A stretch of 33,763 bases of DNA from Cryptomeria japonica (GCF_030272615.1 NW_026729327.1:1-33763); one strand, 5' to 3'; shown: positions 20,406-32,125, counted from the stretch's first letter. Numbers and translations: made by a program. Notes: generated by a model not told the origin, from the sequence alone.

Positions 20406-23400
20406 ATAGCATCTACATCTGGTGTTGCAACCCCATTGGTAGTTGAGATTACTGAAAGGGCAAGGCCAATGTTCAAGAGCGATCCATTCAAATCCATTAA
20501 AGATGATCCAAAAGGTGCATTTTCCTCTATGTTGTATGGTGTATTGCATAATGAATATATTCGGGTATATATTTACTATAATGTCGAGGAGATTGGGAAT
20601 GTAGAAATGCTATCACTATACACCAAGAATATGATGGATGGAATGGGGAATTTGAAGCTCTAATTCAAGTCATTGCAAGATAAGTGTTTTATTCAGTTTG
20701 TCCATTTTTCAGTGTTTGATGAACCCAAATGGGTCAGATATATCTTGAGTCGAATTCATGATAAGTTTATATGGCTAGATAGACCTCACAAGATCATGAA
20801 GCAAGTCATTCAAGCTATAACCTATTTGAATGCAATCGGTGAGATCACTGGTCTGAGGAATGTTCTAAACACAACCGTAATAGAGGTTACCAGATACCAA
20901 CATGATAATCAATCGATGACAATTAGTGATATCATTGAACATGATGTGAAATTTTCCTCAATGGTAATGAGATATAAGGTGTATCAGTCTAGTAGATAGA
21001 ATTCAATATCCGGTAGTACTATATTTTCAGCCTATCAAATTCTTAAGGAGGACAAAAGGTATGATCTATGGAGAGTGCTTCTCAGTGAGCTAATGAGAAA
21101 CCTGAAGAAGATAAAATAAGATAAGAAACATGTTTTCAAATTCGATTCTTTGATTGTCTATTTAAATACCACTTTACTTCTTGAATGAAATCCCTGGAAT
21201 AGGTAAAGTTCAATGGGATTATGATAAACTAGTGGCAGTCCAAATCAAGGAAGGTTTGCAGGAATTGGATGATATGTAGCTTAGAAATCTACTTTGTGGG
21301 GATACTTTAAATTATTTCAGGCCATGATGAAGAGAAGAGAGAGGATCCCAAAAGATATTGTTGGAAAATATGAGAACTCAATCTACTTTATGGTAGACAA
21401 AGACTAATTCCACATGGAGGCAGTTGAACCTAGAACCATTTGGATCATGCCCATGGGGTATGAGGTGGATGGAAATACACTTAATACATATGCCCAACAC
21501 CTATTGAGTAAACTAGTAGATGAGAAGGAAGAGAGGTTTGGTACTTACAAGGAGAAAGACTTAGACTTTCATAAGAAATTTACTAAGATGACAAGGAAAA
21601 GGAAAGTTAGAAAGGAAGTTGAAGAGCTTGTTGAACAAATGGGAATATCAAAAGAAGTTGTGCAAAGGGCTAGGGAGAAAAATATACTGAAGGAGGACAT
21701 GGTAAAGCCTAAGAAATCAAAACCAGTCTCCACTCCTCCCAAACAATCAAAGCCAAGGCAATCCCAGTCTGCACCTACCTCTAGTGTTCACATTCCTTCT
21801 CATCCACCCAAGCCTCAAGCCAAGTCAACCGGTGGACAAGAGAAAAGGAAGAAGGAGAAGCCTCACAGAGAATATGTTGTAGCCACTATTGAGGATATAG
21901 AAACTAAATCTGATGAAGTGGTGAAAGAGGTAAAGAAGATAACTACCTCTATTAGGGTAGTAAAGAAGCCTCAATCCAGTGGAGCCTAGTTGATCAAGAA
22001 GCCAAGAACTGAAGGTGAGCCATCTAGTAGAGCCAAAGCGAGCAAGAAGTAGAATTCTATATTGGATGAATCTCTAAAGTTAGGCAAATTGGAAGGTAAT
22101 TATGTTGTTGTTCCTCCAAAGATAGTAAATGAAATAATTAATGAAGTGATAAAAGAAAGAAATTTTAAAAATGTGCTTGTATATTATAAGAATTATGATG
22201 ATAAAGACTAGAGAGCTATTGAGGAAGCAGTTATACAATATATGAATATTTATAGAACCTTGATTGAGTTGTCATCTATGATTCCAAAGAAAGTGTATGA
22301 TATTTTGGATACCAAGAGGCATAAAACAAGTTTAGAGGATGAAAGAATAAAGGAATATGTACTAGTGAAATTGAGTTTTGTAATTTATAAAGTTGAAGTT
22401 GCTAGACTGTTAAAGCTTGCAAAGGAAAGGTTCAAAAGCAAGAAGAGAGTCAGTAAAATCATGCTTGGTAAAATAGATGAAGTGACCAAAGAGACTGGAG
22501 AAATTTTGACACAACTTTTGATAGATCATAGATATGATGTGAATCTGACACATGAGTACACTCAAACAGAAGAGAAATCATAGGATACATTTGTTTTGAA
22601 AGTGCATGAAGTCATTCCTCATGTGCAAAAAGATCAATATTATGAGAAGGTCATTCCAATAAAGCAGACCAATGTGCATGCAACAATTGATGTTGATCAA
22701 AGGGTTGATAGCTCCAATGAAGATGAATAGTTTCCTTTGGTGATAGAAGTTGTTTCAAAAAGGGTAGTTGAGGAGGTATTTGATGAAGAAAAGGGAGAAG
22801 ATGATATAGAAAAGGGTGAAAAATATGCGAGTGTAGAGGTATCAGGAAAGGAGAAAGAGAGGAGAATGATGATCAGGCTCCAATAATAGTGGTAAGAGAC
22901 ACATCACATTGTAGCTAAAAAATAAAAATAGATTGCTACTGATTCAGATGATTTTTCTCCAGGGCCTATTGATCTAAGTTATTTATCCCCAATTCAAGCA
23001 TTGAAGCTAGAAACTCTTGCACAAGAAAAAGCCATTGAGGAATTACTGAAGTCCCATATTGAAGACAAAGAGTTGATAACATTGGTGGGAGATATATTGG
23101 AGAAACTTTTACCATCATTTAAACCAGACATAGCTGATAATCCCTTTGGTAAGCTTAGGAGTATGTTGAATGCTTTAGATTCTCATTTTGAGTCATTGGA
23201 GAAGGCAACAGATACTAGATTTTTAAATCAATTTAATGTCATGAGAGTGAAATTTTTTTTGAAGACGATTAAGGATGATAGATTAAGCTTAGTAACTGCT
23301 ATGAAGAATATACAAGATTCATTAGATGAAGGTGGCCAAATATACAAGTCATGTCTAATTTTGCCAAAGTTTACTATGGGAATTGACAAGAAGATTAGAG

Positions 23401-23772
23401 AATGTGAAAAGCCACTTGCTGGCATATCTCGGTCATATGCACCCCAATCAGTCTCGGCTAGAAATTTTGAACCACAAGTTTTGAGAATATTGGATAAGAT
23501 TAAGAGTTTAAACCAAGAAAATGACAGAATTTTGGGTAGAGTGGGATAAGTGAGGAGTCTTATCCCTCCCCGAATAGATTCTCTAATGAGCAGTAGGCAA
23601 GATGCAAAGGATGCTCTAAATAAGAGTGTTTCAACAAACATAAGATGAGCAAAGATGCATGCCTATATCTTTCAGTGGGATGATCAATATTTTGGAGAGT
23701 TTGAAGAAGGCATGGGATAACCACTTGCTGAGTTTAAGGATAATTTTTGTTGATATTTTCATTTTTTTGTAA
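20406..23772 (+). pseudogene. ORF2 of element A3, unknown protein (about 1,100 codons)
   Basis: I do not recognise this gene. The start is placed at 20406, where ATA GCA TCT stands for the ATG GCA TC of A2, so the start codon is probably lost by G-to-A. Blocks shared with A2, in order: a polar N-terminus; SRIHDKFIWLDRPHKI and VKFSSMVMRYKV (20673-20999); MEAVEPRTIW at 21414-21443, identical over ten residues, then MGYEVD and RFGTY; a Lys-rich then Pro/Ser-rich linker (21690-21990); NFKNVLVYYKNY and KKVYDILDTKR (22160-22320); an acidic middle; a helical region (23001-23549); and the end KKAWDNHLLSLR to TAA at 23770. Stops and a few frameshifts break it. No transmembrane, protease or polymerase features are seen. 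It is the most complete copy, with the longest intact parts at 20673-20999, 21414-21989, 22242-22583 and 23001-23549. Confidence 0.72.
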
Positions 23773-23978
23773 GTAACTATACATATCCTTGTATATAAGT
23801 TATGACATATTCCTATATTTGGCATTCCTGTCAAAGGGGGAGAGAGCGGAGTGAAAAATGGTGCAAATTCTCAGGGGGGAGATTGTAGAGTCTTGAAGAA
23901 TTTTGGGAGAGTTTGAAATTTTAAATTTTCGTAGCTTTGAGTGTATAGTTCATTTTTCACAGTGTTGCCATCAATGCC

Positions 23979-23990
23979 AAAGGGGGAGAT
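23979..23990 (+). other. A3 polypurine tract
   Basis: AAAGGGGGAGAT directly before the LTR start TGTTGGCAAG. It is preceded by a dyad copy at 23964-23981. Confidence 0.88.
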
Positions 23991-25123
23991 TGTTGGCAAG
24001 AGACACTGTTCTAGTGAAGATTGATGCATGAGGAATGCTTAGGAGTTGTCATTGATGGCAACCTAGTTTAGAAATCATATTTAGTGTACATTGATTTGAT
24101 TTACTGAAAGTCATATTGTTCATAAGGCATAAGTCTGGAAGGTGGAACACAATAACCAGTAGAACATGTGTGTAGTGTGCATATCTTGATTTTGGTTGCA
24201 GTGATAAAAGAAGATGATTCGAGGTAGATTATTTCATAATCTTGATATCCGATGTTGATTCATGAGCAAGATGAAAGGTTCAATATCTGATACTTCAGTT
24301 AGAACATAGCTATTTTGGTGTAACATGTGTTGCAGAATCTTAGGGTTGATTTTGGTGATTGGTTTCATGTTAGAGGTGATTGGACCAACTTATGTGAAGC
24401 TTGTTATCATTTTTTTTAGGTCCACATATGGATTTGTGGATGGATTGAGTCGGCTTAAGGTTACACATTTCATGTTGCGTGTTATGCGAATTTTTTAAGC
24501 TGACATGGTAAATGATTCATTTTGTTGGTGCAGATATATAAGATTGATTTGGTTAAGAATTTTTATGTATGACATGAGTGTGATAAGTGTGTATGAGTGA
24601 ATGTGAAAATACTGGTGAATGTGATGGAAGGTTTTGGTGCTCTAGTGTATGATAGTATAGGAAAATAGAGTAGAGAGACAAAAAAATTGTAGAAGTCAAT
24701 TTGAGCCTAACCAGAACTATTATTTGGCATTAGTAGATGTTATTCTTTAGTTCATTCATTATTGTAATCAATTGTAATCTCCTGTAAGGTAGTGAGCCTT
24801 CCTCTAGGTTGTATCCCTTTTGTATTTGAGCACTAAGCTCTAGGAAGTGTGCCTAAATGCAAGTGCATTCCCCTTATGTAATATTATCATACTTCTAGCC
24901 ATAGTATAATAATATTGTGGGTTCAAATCCCACCATGGTTTTTCCCTTTTTGGGTTTCCGCATAAAAATCTTGGTGTTATGGTTGTGTGGTTGATTTCTT
25001 TATGTTTCTACATTTTACTTTCATTCTTATGCATCTGATGGTTTAAGAATGAGATTAATAAGTTTGTAAATTGAAAAACACTTATTCACCCCCATCCCCT
25101 CTCCGTGTTCATTGATTCCAACA
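23991..25123 (+). repeat. A3 3' LTR
   Basis: It runs TGTTGGCAAG to ..TGATTCCAACA, about 1.13 kb, bounded by the PPT on the left and by resumed gypsy RT coding on the right. A perfect dyad is at 24045-24062, a TATA-like ATATATAA near 24534-24541, the CCATGGTTTTTCCC..GGTTTCC block near 24932, and a weak U5 hairpin (AACAC 25077-25081 with GTGTT 25105-25109). Confidence 0.85.
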
Positions 25124-25399
25124 TAAATGTTCATCTCTAGTGTAATATCTCCCAAGAAAATCAACTAATTAATAGTCCAAATATGTATGCATCATATCAT
25201 GAAAGATAATGGTCATTGCACATTGATAGGCAACTCTAGCATTCTTGAATCTGAAGGGCATGAAATTACAACCCCAAGGACAAGTGGATGTTATATTGAT
25301 CTAATACCTAATAGAAATTTTTATCTAATTCTAACCCAAGAAACCATCCATGAGGGATAACATCTCATGCCCTATTGTTAAATCCACTATTATGTCAAT
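25124..25399 (-). pseudogene. G2 reverse transcriptase, central part
   Basis: On the minus strand it reads DLTIGHEMLSLMDGF.., then TCPWGCNFMPF, KNARVAYQCAM and IFHDMMH. These are the palm blocks of Ty3/gypsy RT (family form MPFGLKNAGATYQRAM..HDMMH). The catalytic YVDD region is broken: a stop and a frame change fall right after LDY. The left edge is the A3 LTR and the right edge the G1 LTR. The N-terminal side of the same RT is at 30121 onward. Confidence 0.82.
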
Positions 25400-25404
25400 T
25401 TTTG
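25400..25404. repeat. Probable target-site duplication of G1, left copy
   Basis: TTTTG next to the G1 LTR, against ATTTG at 30116-30120 (4 of 5 match). The G2 RT reading resumes across G1 at this point. Confidence 0.6.
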
Positions 25405-26196
25405 TGGTACATTCACCAGTTAGGAGGGACCTCAAAGAGATCAATCTGGGCTGGTCAAAAAGAGTAAACACAATGAAAACACATGGATATGGTGGAGACA
25501 ATGTAAAATTAAATGAATTATATCATGAAAACTAATTACAATCAACCAGTAACAGTCGAGTTATAGAAATCGACTCACGGGCCTGCTAAAACATGCTTAA
25601 TTATAGAACTAATCACAACCAAGACCTCCAATATTAGGATCTATCTTCTATTTTATATATCTTAACTTGTCTCTATTATAATTCTTAATTAAAATAATTT
25701 ATATGATCGAAGGGGATCCGGTTGGCCCAAAAGGGATCAAATACCGAAGAACAAGACCTAATGTGTAAAAGGAACAAGGTCAGCCTCCACCAAAGAAATT
25801 CCTTTGGAAAATTTAAAGGATGAAGTATAGATCAAAGGGAAGGTTGGCCACACACCAAGGAACATTGAATTCAATGCTCAAGGCTCTGCAAGCTATGGAA
25901 GGGATCTGGTAGATTGCGATAGGTTACAATGCAAATAGGTCTAGGCAACCGGTACCAAAAAAACTATCTCAGAAACTGGTAGTGATAACTTGCTACAAAG
26001 TGATCCAAATGTTTTGTGATTTAGGAATAAGGTAGATGATCAAGTCCTCAAGAAAAATCCAACTCCTCAAGATCCGGTCAGCCAATTTTAGAAAATGCAA
26101 AATGAAATGTTGAAACTATAAAATAGATAGCAAAACATAAAGGAAATATTTTTGGTTGATGCAAGATTGTCAAGAACCGGGGATGCTCCTGCATCA
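25405..26196 (-). repeat. G1 3' LTR (left copy)
   Basis: It matches 29327-30115 along its length: TTAGGAGGGACCT, GAATTATATCATGAAAACT, ATGATC.AAGGGGATC, ACAAGACCTAA, and ending GATGCTCCTGCATCA. The start has a few extra bases, so the left edge is uncertain by 2-3 bp. Confidence 0.88.
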
Positions 26197-26229
26197 AACA
26201 TCCAAGGTTGTTGAAAAAAAGTGATTCTC

Positions 26230-26412
26230 TCACTTTGTTGGGGTCAGAGGAAAACTAAGGTGGTCTACCTCTTCCTGAGAAATCCAAGATGAATCTTCAA
26301 CTAGTTTATCCTTCCACTTTACAAGATACTCCTTATACTGATTGCTCCGAGTTTTACGCCCAATCCTACTATCCAAAATATCTTCAATCTGATTTGGTTG
26401 CGTCTGGGGCAA
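26230..26412 (-). pseudogene. G1 chromodomain (C-terminus of integrase)
   Basis: It reads IEDILDSRIGRKTRSN, YKEYLVKWK and EDSSWISQEEV, the conserved pattern of a chromodomain (ILD.R, YLVKWK, SSW). It marks G1 as a chromovirus. In this family the domain helps target integration to chromatin. An in-frame stop just upstream separates it from the integrase core. Confidence 0.88.
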
Positions 26413-27599
26413 CTATTTCTCTAAGTTTACAATACTGTTCTCATTGAATTTTGGTTCATGATACTAATGTAGATCTGTAATGATAAATACAGGTGAAATA
26501 CTTAGACTATCTGATAACTCCACTTCATATGCATTTCCAAAACAAAACTTTCTTAAAATCTTGCAAGGTCCAATCTTCCTCATCTGCAACTTGTTATAAG
26601 TTCCAACTAGGAATATTTATTTTTTCAAATACACCATCACTTCCTTGCCAACTTCAAATTCCTTATGTCTCCTCTTCTCATCTTCTTTCTCCTTATACTT
26701 GTTGTTCATGTTCTCCAAATGTTGCTTAACTTGAATATGTAAGTCCTTTATGTGATATGCAAATTCTTTTGCTTTTGCACTTCTTCGGTCTTCACTGCTA
26801 ATATGTCTTAATTTTGATATACCGCTAGGGTGTGCTCTGGTAACAATCTCAAAAGGTGTCCTTTCGGTACTTCTATTTACTGAATTATTGTAGGAAAACT
26901 CTGCTTGTGTAAGAATCAAATCCCAAGTTCCGGTTTTGTCACCAACTAAACACCTTAATAAATTTCCCAAGCTCTGATTAATTGCTTCTATCTATCAATT
27001 AGTCTGTGGTTGTAAAGTAGAACTAAACTTCAAATTTGTCTTCATCTTCTTCCAAAGTGTTCTCCAAAAATAACTAACAAACTTAGTATCTCTATCTAAA
27101 ACTATGCTCTTAGGTAATCCATGCAATCTCACCACTTCCTTGAAAAATAGGTTAGCTATATGCATTGCATCTGATGTCTTCTTACAAGGTATAAAATAAG
27201 CCATCTTCAAGAATCTATCCACCACTATAAATATAGAATCATTCCCTCTCTATATTTTAGGCAATCCAAGTATGAAATCCATGCTTATATCCTCCCAAGG
27301 TCTCTCCGATACTGTCAAAGGTTTATACAATCCCACATTCTGACTACTACCCTTTGCAACTTGACAAACTCAACAACTTTGCACATATTTCCTAACATCC
27401 TTATGAATATGGGTCCAAAAGTAATGCTCACTCACCACTGCTACTATTTTATCAATACCAAAGTGTCCGACTAATCCTCCATTATGTTTCTCCTTGATTA
27501 GATTCTCCCTCATTGAACTCTTAGGTATGCACAACTAAACTCCTCTGAATAACATTCCATCCTAAATAAAGTAATCCAACCACTTGATTCTATCTACCA
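26413..27599 (-). pseudogene. G1 integrase (zinc domain, core, C-terminal part)
   Basis: On the minus strand the segment begins LIMVDRIKWL, then NGGLVGHFG with the HHCC zinc domain at about 27480-27350 (a TGA follows its first Cys). The core then has MDFILGLP (first Asp near 27275), VLDRDTKF (second Asp, codon 27096-27094) and IEAINQSLGN with Glu near 26983, preceded by two stops. FSYNNSVNRSTERTPFEIV and the basic C-terminal part run 26970-26617. All catalytic residues can still be seen, but at least five stops break the frame. Confidence 0.85.
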
Positions 27600-27606
27600 T
27601 AATCAG

Positions 27607-27844
27607 AATATCCATAGGCACAATATCACATTCCATCTAGGAATTTCCTTCCATCCACCAAATAGATTCTAGCATTCGTACGCACTTCACTCTTCTAAGG
27701 CTCCTCCATGTGAAATAATGTTTGCTTCATACCATTGACCACAATAGTGTATGCATTCTTCCTCACATCATGCATTGCCTATCTATCAAACTACCAAGGT
27801 CTACCCAACAAAAGGTGACAAATATCCATAGGCATAATATCACA
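27607..27844. repeat. 24-bp repeat at the RT deletion scar (27607-27630 and 27821-27844)
   Basis: AATATCCATAGGCAYAATATCACA occurs twice, 214 bp apart, with one mismatch. On the minus strand both copies encode CDI-M/V-PMDI. The right copy is in the protease, where it belongs. The left copy sits at the junction to the integrase leader, just where RT and RNase H should be. Confidence 0.85.
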
Positions 27845-28050
27845 CAAGACTTCATCATGATAATTACCAATTTTCAATTTCACTAGACATTGCTCACTTA
27901 CTAACAGCTTGTGATCATCCTAAATTCATGCTATCTAATAAGGCTTAGGGTGTTTCAATCTTTCCAAATTCAACTTAATCACCATTTCTTCTGAAACAAG
28001 ATTATCTAAACTCCCACTATCAATAACAACTTTACAACACTTACCAAATA
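27631..28050 (-). pseudogene. G1 aspartic protease
   Basis: The active-site motif DSGSLDN (codons 28021-28013) is followed by LVSEEMV, HPKPY, CDIMPMDICHLLLGRPW and MHDVRKNAYT. These are the usual order of blocks in plant gypsy protease. After a stop it reads LVDGRKFLDGM, the linker that normally leads to RT. It cleaves the Gag-Pol precursor in living elements. Point stops disrupt this copy. Confidence 0.82.
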
Positions 28051-29300
28051 CCTTACGCCAGGTCTTGAAAAAATTCTTCCTCTACAAGGGCTCTCCTCAT
28101 CATCAATAGTTCTCCATCTTCCCATTTATTAGCTGAACCAGTGGGGCTTTCTTCCACTACTAATATTCTCCTGGTATTCTCTATCTTCTTACACTTGAAA
28201 GAATGATGTCCTTCTCTTTCACACTTATAGAAAGTTCCTCTAAACATTCTCTTGTCTTGTCTTATGTCATCTTTTCCAAAATTCTCATTCTGGTATCCAT
28301 CTAGTTCTCTCCTTCAGTAGAAAGTTCTATCATCCTTCTAGTAAGAATTACCTTCTTTTCTTACTTCCTTGTCCTTGTTCTGATCCGTACATGTCCCTCT
28401 TCCTCCTTGAAATATTCCTCCAAAAAAACTTCCACCTCTATCTCTCTGTCTTTGCTCATATATTTTGTTCAGCTTGTTTTCTACTTTCAGGGCATACTAA
28501 TAAGCTTCTTCAACACTCTAGAATTTGATCAAACTAAGTTCATCTTGTATAGACATCCACAATCCATTAAAATATCTTGCAACTTGTTCAACTTCATCAT
28601 CAACATGTCTAGATCTGATATTCAACTTGTAAAATTCTTCGATGTACTCCTTCACACTAGATTCTTTCTGCCTCAAATTCTGCAATTTTCAAAACAGATT
28701 CACTTGATGATCAGCTAGCATAAATTTTTATTTTTACTTAGCAACCATCCGATCCCATCTCTTGATCTTCTCTTTACCTCTTCTCTATCTATCAACCTGC
28801 AAATGCTCCCACCAAAGAGATGCATGACCTTCCAACTGGGTACATGCATATTTCACCTTTCTTTATTCTATGGTGTTCTCAAAATCAAAATATTTTTCCA
28901 TCTTCAAGATCCAATTGTTCAATTCATCTGAATCCAACTTTCCATCATATTTCAGTGGGGTAAAATGAGGTTTAGTATCCACCCTACTCAAAACTCTAAA
29001 AAACCTCTAGTCATACAAATCAATCACTGATGGGTTTACTTGTTCTACCAAAGCTTCTTCTCCTTCATTTTCACTTACATCTTCAATATGTCAGCCTCTT
29101 CTCTGGGTTGTCTCAACAACTTCCAACTAGGCTACAATTCCTTGCAACATTTCCATCACAATAGGGTCTACATTCCCACATGCTCCACAATTCCTATTTC
29201 CTCTTTGCACCATCTCCACGCCAATCCTCTACAGTTGCAGATCAGATCCATAGTCCTCCACCCTACAACAAAATTTCTTAGGTCAACGCAATCTCTAGAC
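28051..29300 (-). pseudogene. G1 gag
   Basis: Minus-strand blocks fit the retrotransposon Gag family: FEGHA-like QLEGHASLWWEHL near 28830-28790, KIKRWDRMVA, FYKLNIRSRH near 28630, VARYFNGL, then the zinc knuckle at 28232-28191. That knuckle reads FYKCEREGHHSFKC, with Phe in place of the first Cys of CX2CX4HX4C. Several stops, many TAG, interrupt the frame. The start codon is not clear. Confidence 0.8.
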
Positions 29301-29309
29301 CGAAAGCTC

Positions 29310-29321
29310 GCTATGATACCA
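29310..29321 (-). other. G1 primer-binding site
   Basis: On the minus strand this is TGGTATCATAGC, five bases after the LTR end ..GACTACA. It is the initiator Met-tRNA type with one change. Confidence 0.82.
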
Positions 29322-29326
29322 CTTGG

Positions 29327-30115
29327 TGTAGTCACCGGTTAGGAGGGACCTAAACGAGATTAATCCAGTCTAGTCAACAAGAGTAAACACAACAAAAACA
29401 CAAGTATATGATGGAGGCAATGTATAATTGAATGAATTATATCATGAAAACTGATTACAATCAACCGGTAACAATTGGGTTATAGAAATTAGCTCATAGG
29501 CCTGCTAAAACATGCTTAATTACATAACAGGTCACAACGAAGACCTCAAATCTTAGGATCTATCTTTTATGTTCTATATCTTAACTTGTCTATGTTGTAA
29601 TGCTCAATTACAATTATTGATATGATCCAAGGGGATCTAGTCGGCCCAAAAGGGATCAAATGTCAAAGAACAAGACCTAACATGTAAAAGGAACAAGGTC
29701 GGCCTCCGCCAAAGAAAATCCTCCACAAAATACAAAGGATGAAGTGTAGATTAAAGAGAAGGTCAGCCACATGCCAAGGAACATCGAAATCAATGCTCAG
29801 GGCTCCGCAAGCTATGGAAGAGATCCGGTAGATCTCAATAGGTTACAATGCAAATAGGTCCAGACAACCGGTACCAAAAAAACTATCTCAAAAGCCGGTA
29901 GCGATAACTTGCCAAAAAATGATCAAAATGCTCCACGGTTTAGGAATAAGGTAGATGACCAAGTCCTCAAGCAAAATCCAACTCCTGAAGATCCGGTGAG
30001 CCAATTCTAGAAAATGAAGAATGAAATATTGTAACTGTAAAACAAAAAGAAAAACAAAAAGGAAATATTTTTGGTTAATGCAAGATTACCAAGAATTGAG
30101 GATGCTCTTGCATCA
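29327..30115 (-). repeat. G1 5' LTR (right copy)
   Basis: On the plus strand it runs TGTAGTCACCGG to ..GCTCTTGCATCA, 789 bp. It pairs with the LTR at 25405-26196 and the fragment at 1794-2412. Confidence 0.9.
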
Positions 30116-30120
30116 ATTTG
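30116..30120. repeat. Probable target-site duplication of G1, right copy
   Basis: ATTTG directly after the LTR. It matches TTTTG at 25400-25404 in 4 of 5 positions, and the G2 RT reading ends here at FPLPN. Confidence 0.6.
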
Positions 30121-31130
30121 GAAGTGGGAATTCATCTTTAAGAAAAAATTTATTTAAGTCCTTGAAAAATTTGCAAACATGAACACTCCCATTAGGTTTT
30201 GAAATAGACACTAAATTTTAAATCCATTCTGCATATCATTCAGTAGGCCCGATAAATCCCATGTCTATTAACTTTCATAATTTTTCCTTTATCAATAGTG
30301 CAACTATAGGTGCATTTTTCTCAATTTTTTCATGATAGATTTTTCCCTCGGTGGTAAAGACAAGTGATGCATAACTAAATCAAGATAAATCCCCAACATA
30401 TCTTCATAAGACCAAGCAAAGTTAACCTGACTTTCCTTGAAAAATTGTATAAATGTTGCACTCTCTTCAAGTGTTAATGATTTAGCTAGATGTATGATTT
30501 TTGACTTCTCTTCTTTGCCTATATTTTCTCTCACTACTTTCTCAACCAACATGGATAGTTAATCATGATAATATGGTCGAGGAAGTATGTCAAACTTTCC
30601 ATCCTCAAGTGCCTGTTTTAACCTTTAGATACGTCCTTTATGTTTACTTTTTTTGGGGTCTAATTGTGTTGCAGAGCAGTTTGCACTAGAACTGTTTATA
30701 TTTTTTATAATTTTGTGACTGAAAGGCTTGGTGCCCTCTCCAAAGTAAGACACAATGTTGAGTTCTATGGTGAAAACAACTCTATGATCCCCAATGGGTA
30801 AGTCACTTCATGCTTTGAGAAAGTTAATTATTGCTTCATCATTTTGAAAGATGTCTAATCGTGGCAATCCTTATTGGTCCCAATCAATAAGCTATGGGTG
30901 AAAAATGTGTAAAGGATCATGATCAGGCTCAAGATTGTGAATTGGATCAAGGGTACAAATTATGTTATATTCATCAAAGGTACCTTCCTCTTCAACCTAT
31001 GTTGCATTAGAGGGATCCCCTACCTTAATCAAGTTGTCCTTAGTACTCAAGGTCTTATATTTTTGTGTATCATACTTTTAATGGTTGGAAAACTAGCGTT
31101 TCCACCATTAGAGGGATGAAAATTTCTAAT
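30121..31130 (-). pseudogene. G2 pol: region upstream of RT and RT N-terminus
   Basis: On the minus strand the stretch reads GLPRLDIFQNDEAIINFLK, SDLPIGDHRVVFTIELN, SYFGEGTKPFS, then FAWSYEDMLGIYLDLVMHHL (30560-30304), then VSISKPNGSVHVCKFFKDLN and FPLPN. These are the segments that precede and open a Ty3/gypsy RT; the FAWSYEDMPG..MHHL form is typical of plant elements of the Tat/Athila side. Stops are frequent. It continues at 25399 after G1 is taken out. Integrase and the rest of pol are not in the window. Confidence 0.78.
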
Positions 31131-32117
31131 TTGTCATTGCATTTAAAAGAGGGTGGAATCCAATAGATTCAGTCATAAATCAATAATTATAAGGAATGAA
31201 TACTAATTGGATTAAGGGTGTTGTAAATTGATTTGGCCTCTTTTGTGAGTTGAAGTGTTGAATTAAGATAAAGTGCTAAAAAATGGAAGTAAATGTGAGG
31301 AAAAAATAAACTATAAATGCAGGACTGAGACACACACCTGGATCTAAACAATATATGCAGATTCAGATATGATCCCTGAAAAAGCTCCAAAAATGTCGAG
31401 ATTGAAGTGCCTATCACTTTGGTCCTCCTAACTTTTTACACACCAAATAGGGTTGATTCATCTCTGCAAATAATGCCTATTCTAAAGATCACAACTCCAT
31501 AACCATTTCTTGAACATAGAAAGAAAGGGAAATAGGGGCTTTCCTTAGGTCAAACCCCTATTTTGGAATTACCCATGTAATTGAGATACAGATAATTGAA
31601 ATTGTATGCTCAGATTGTGGTACCTACAAAAGAGACACAAACAACACAAACACACCAATGAAACATTATGTTAGAGGATTCGAATGAGAAAAATATATTA
31701 ATCAACAAAAAACTCTAAAAGCATCTCATTGTTCTCTATCTCCAAGGATCCTTCAAATCAAGGTGGCTCTCAGCTTGGAAGAGAACTTGGTCTCTAGGAT
31801 GACTACCTAAAGAATGAAGAATATATGATCAAAGACCTAAATTCTTATGCAACTAAGATCTTAGTGAATGCTATTGATATAGAACTATGATATGGTGCAA
31901 AATAACAAGATTAGTGTGATATTAAGATAGCATGAGAATGATATGAAGATGATATGGAACTAGCATGGAAATGAAACTAACATGATAAAACCTATCCCAT
32001 GATTGTATTAAAATAATATAATATCTATTATCAAAGAGAGACTAAAATTCTTGATAAAATGAGACTATAACTTAGATGCATGAAGACTTGGATATGGATA
32101 ATGAAGAAAGTGAGTCC

Positions 32118-32125
32118 TATTTATA
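32118..32125 (-). promoter_or_regulatory. TATA box of the probable G2 LTR
   Basis: TATAAATA on the minus strand within CCTATAAATAGG, upstream of and in the same direction as the G2 pol remains. Confidence 0.5.

Larger units (their letters stand above)
20234..25123 (+). mobile_element. A3: ORF2-carrying LTR element, 5' end missing
   Basis: This plus-strand copy has an ORF2 leader (20234-20405), ORF2 (20406-23772), a 3' untranslated part, a PPT (23979-23990) and a 3' LTR (23991-25123). The 5' LTR, PBS and ORF1 are missing because the C2 LTR abuts at 20233. Its LTR begins TGTTGGCAAGAGACACT, close to A2's TGTTGGCAATTGACACT. It interrupts the RT of gypsy element G2; the 3' flank is TAAAT. Confidence 0.8.
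25405..30115 (-). mobile_element. G1: chromodomain Ty3/gypsy element, RT/RNase H deleted
   Basis: On the minus strand: 5' LTR 30115-29327, PBS 29321-29310, gag about 29300-28050, protease about 28040-27700, a deletion scar, integrase about 27480-26600, a chromodomain 26412-26230, and the 3' LTR 26196-25405. Gypsy order is clear, but protease and the integrase zinc domain are only about 0.5 kb apart, so RT and RNase H are gone. It lies inside the RT of G2, in the same orientation. Confidence 0.88.

Noticed and set aside
20673-23772. ORF2 as an envelope-like protein
   Set aside because: Only its position between Gag and the 3' LTR suggests this. I see no signal peptide, transmembrane segment or Cys pattern, so I did not annotate it so.
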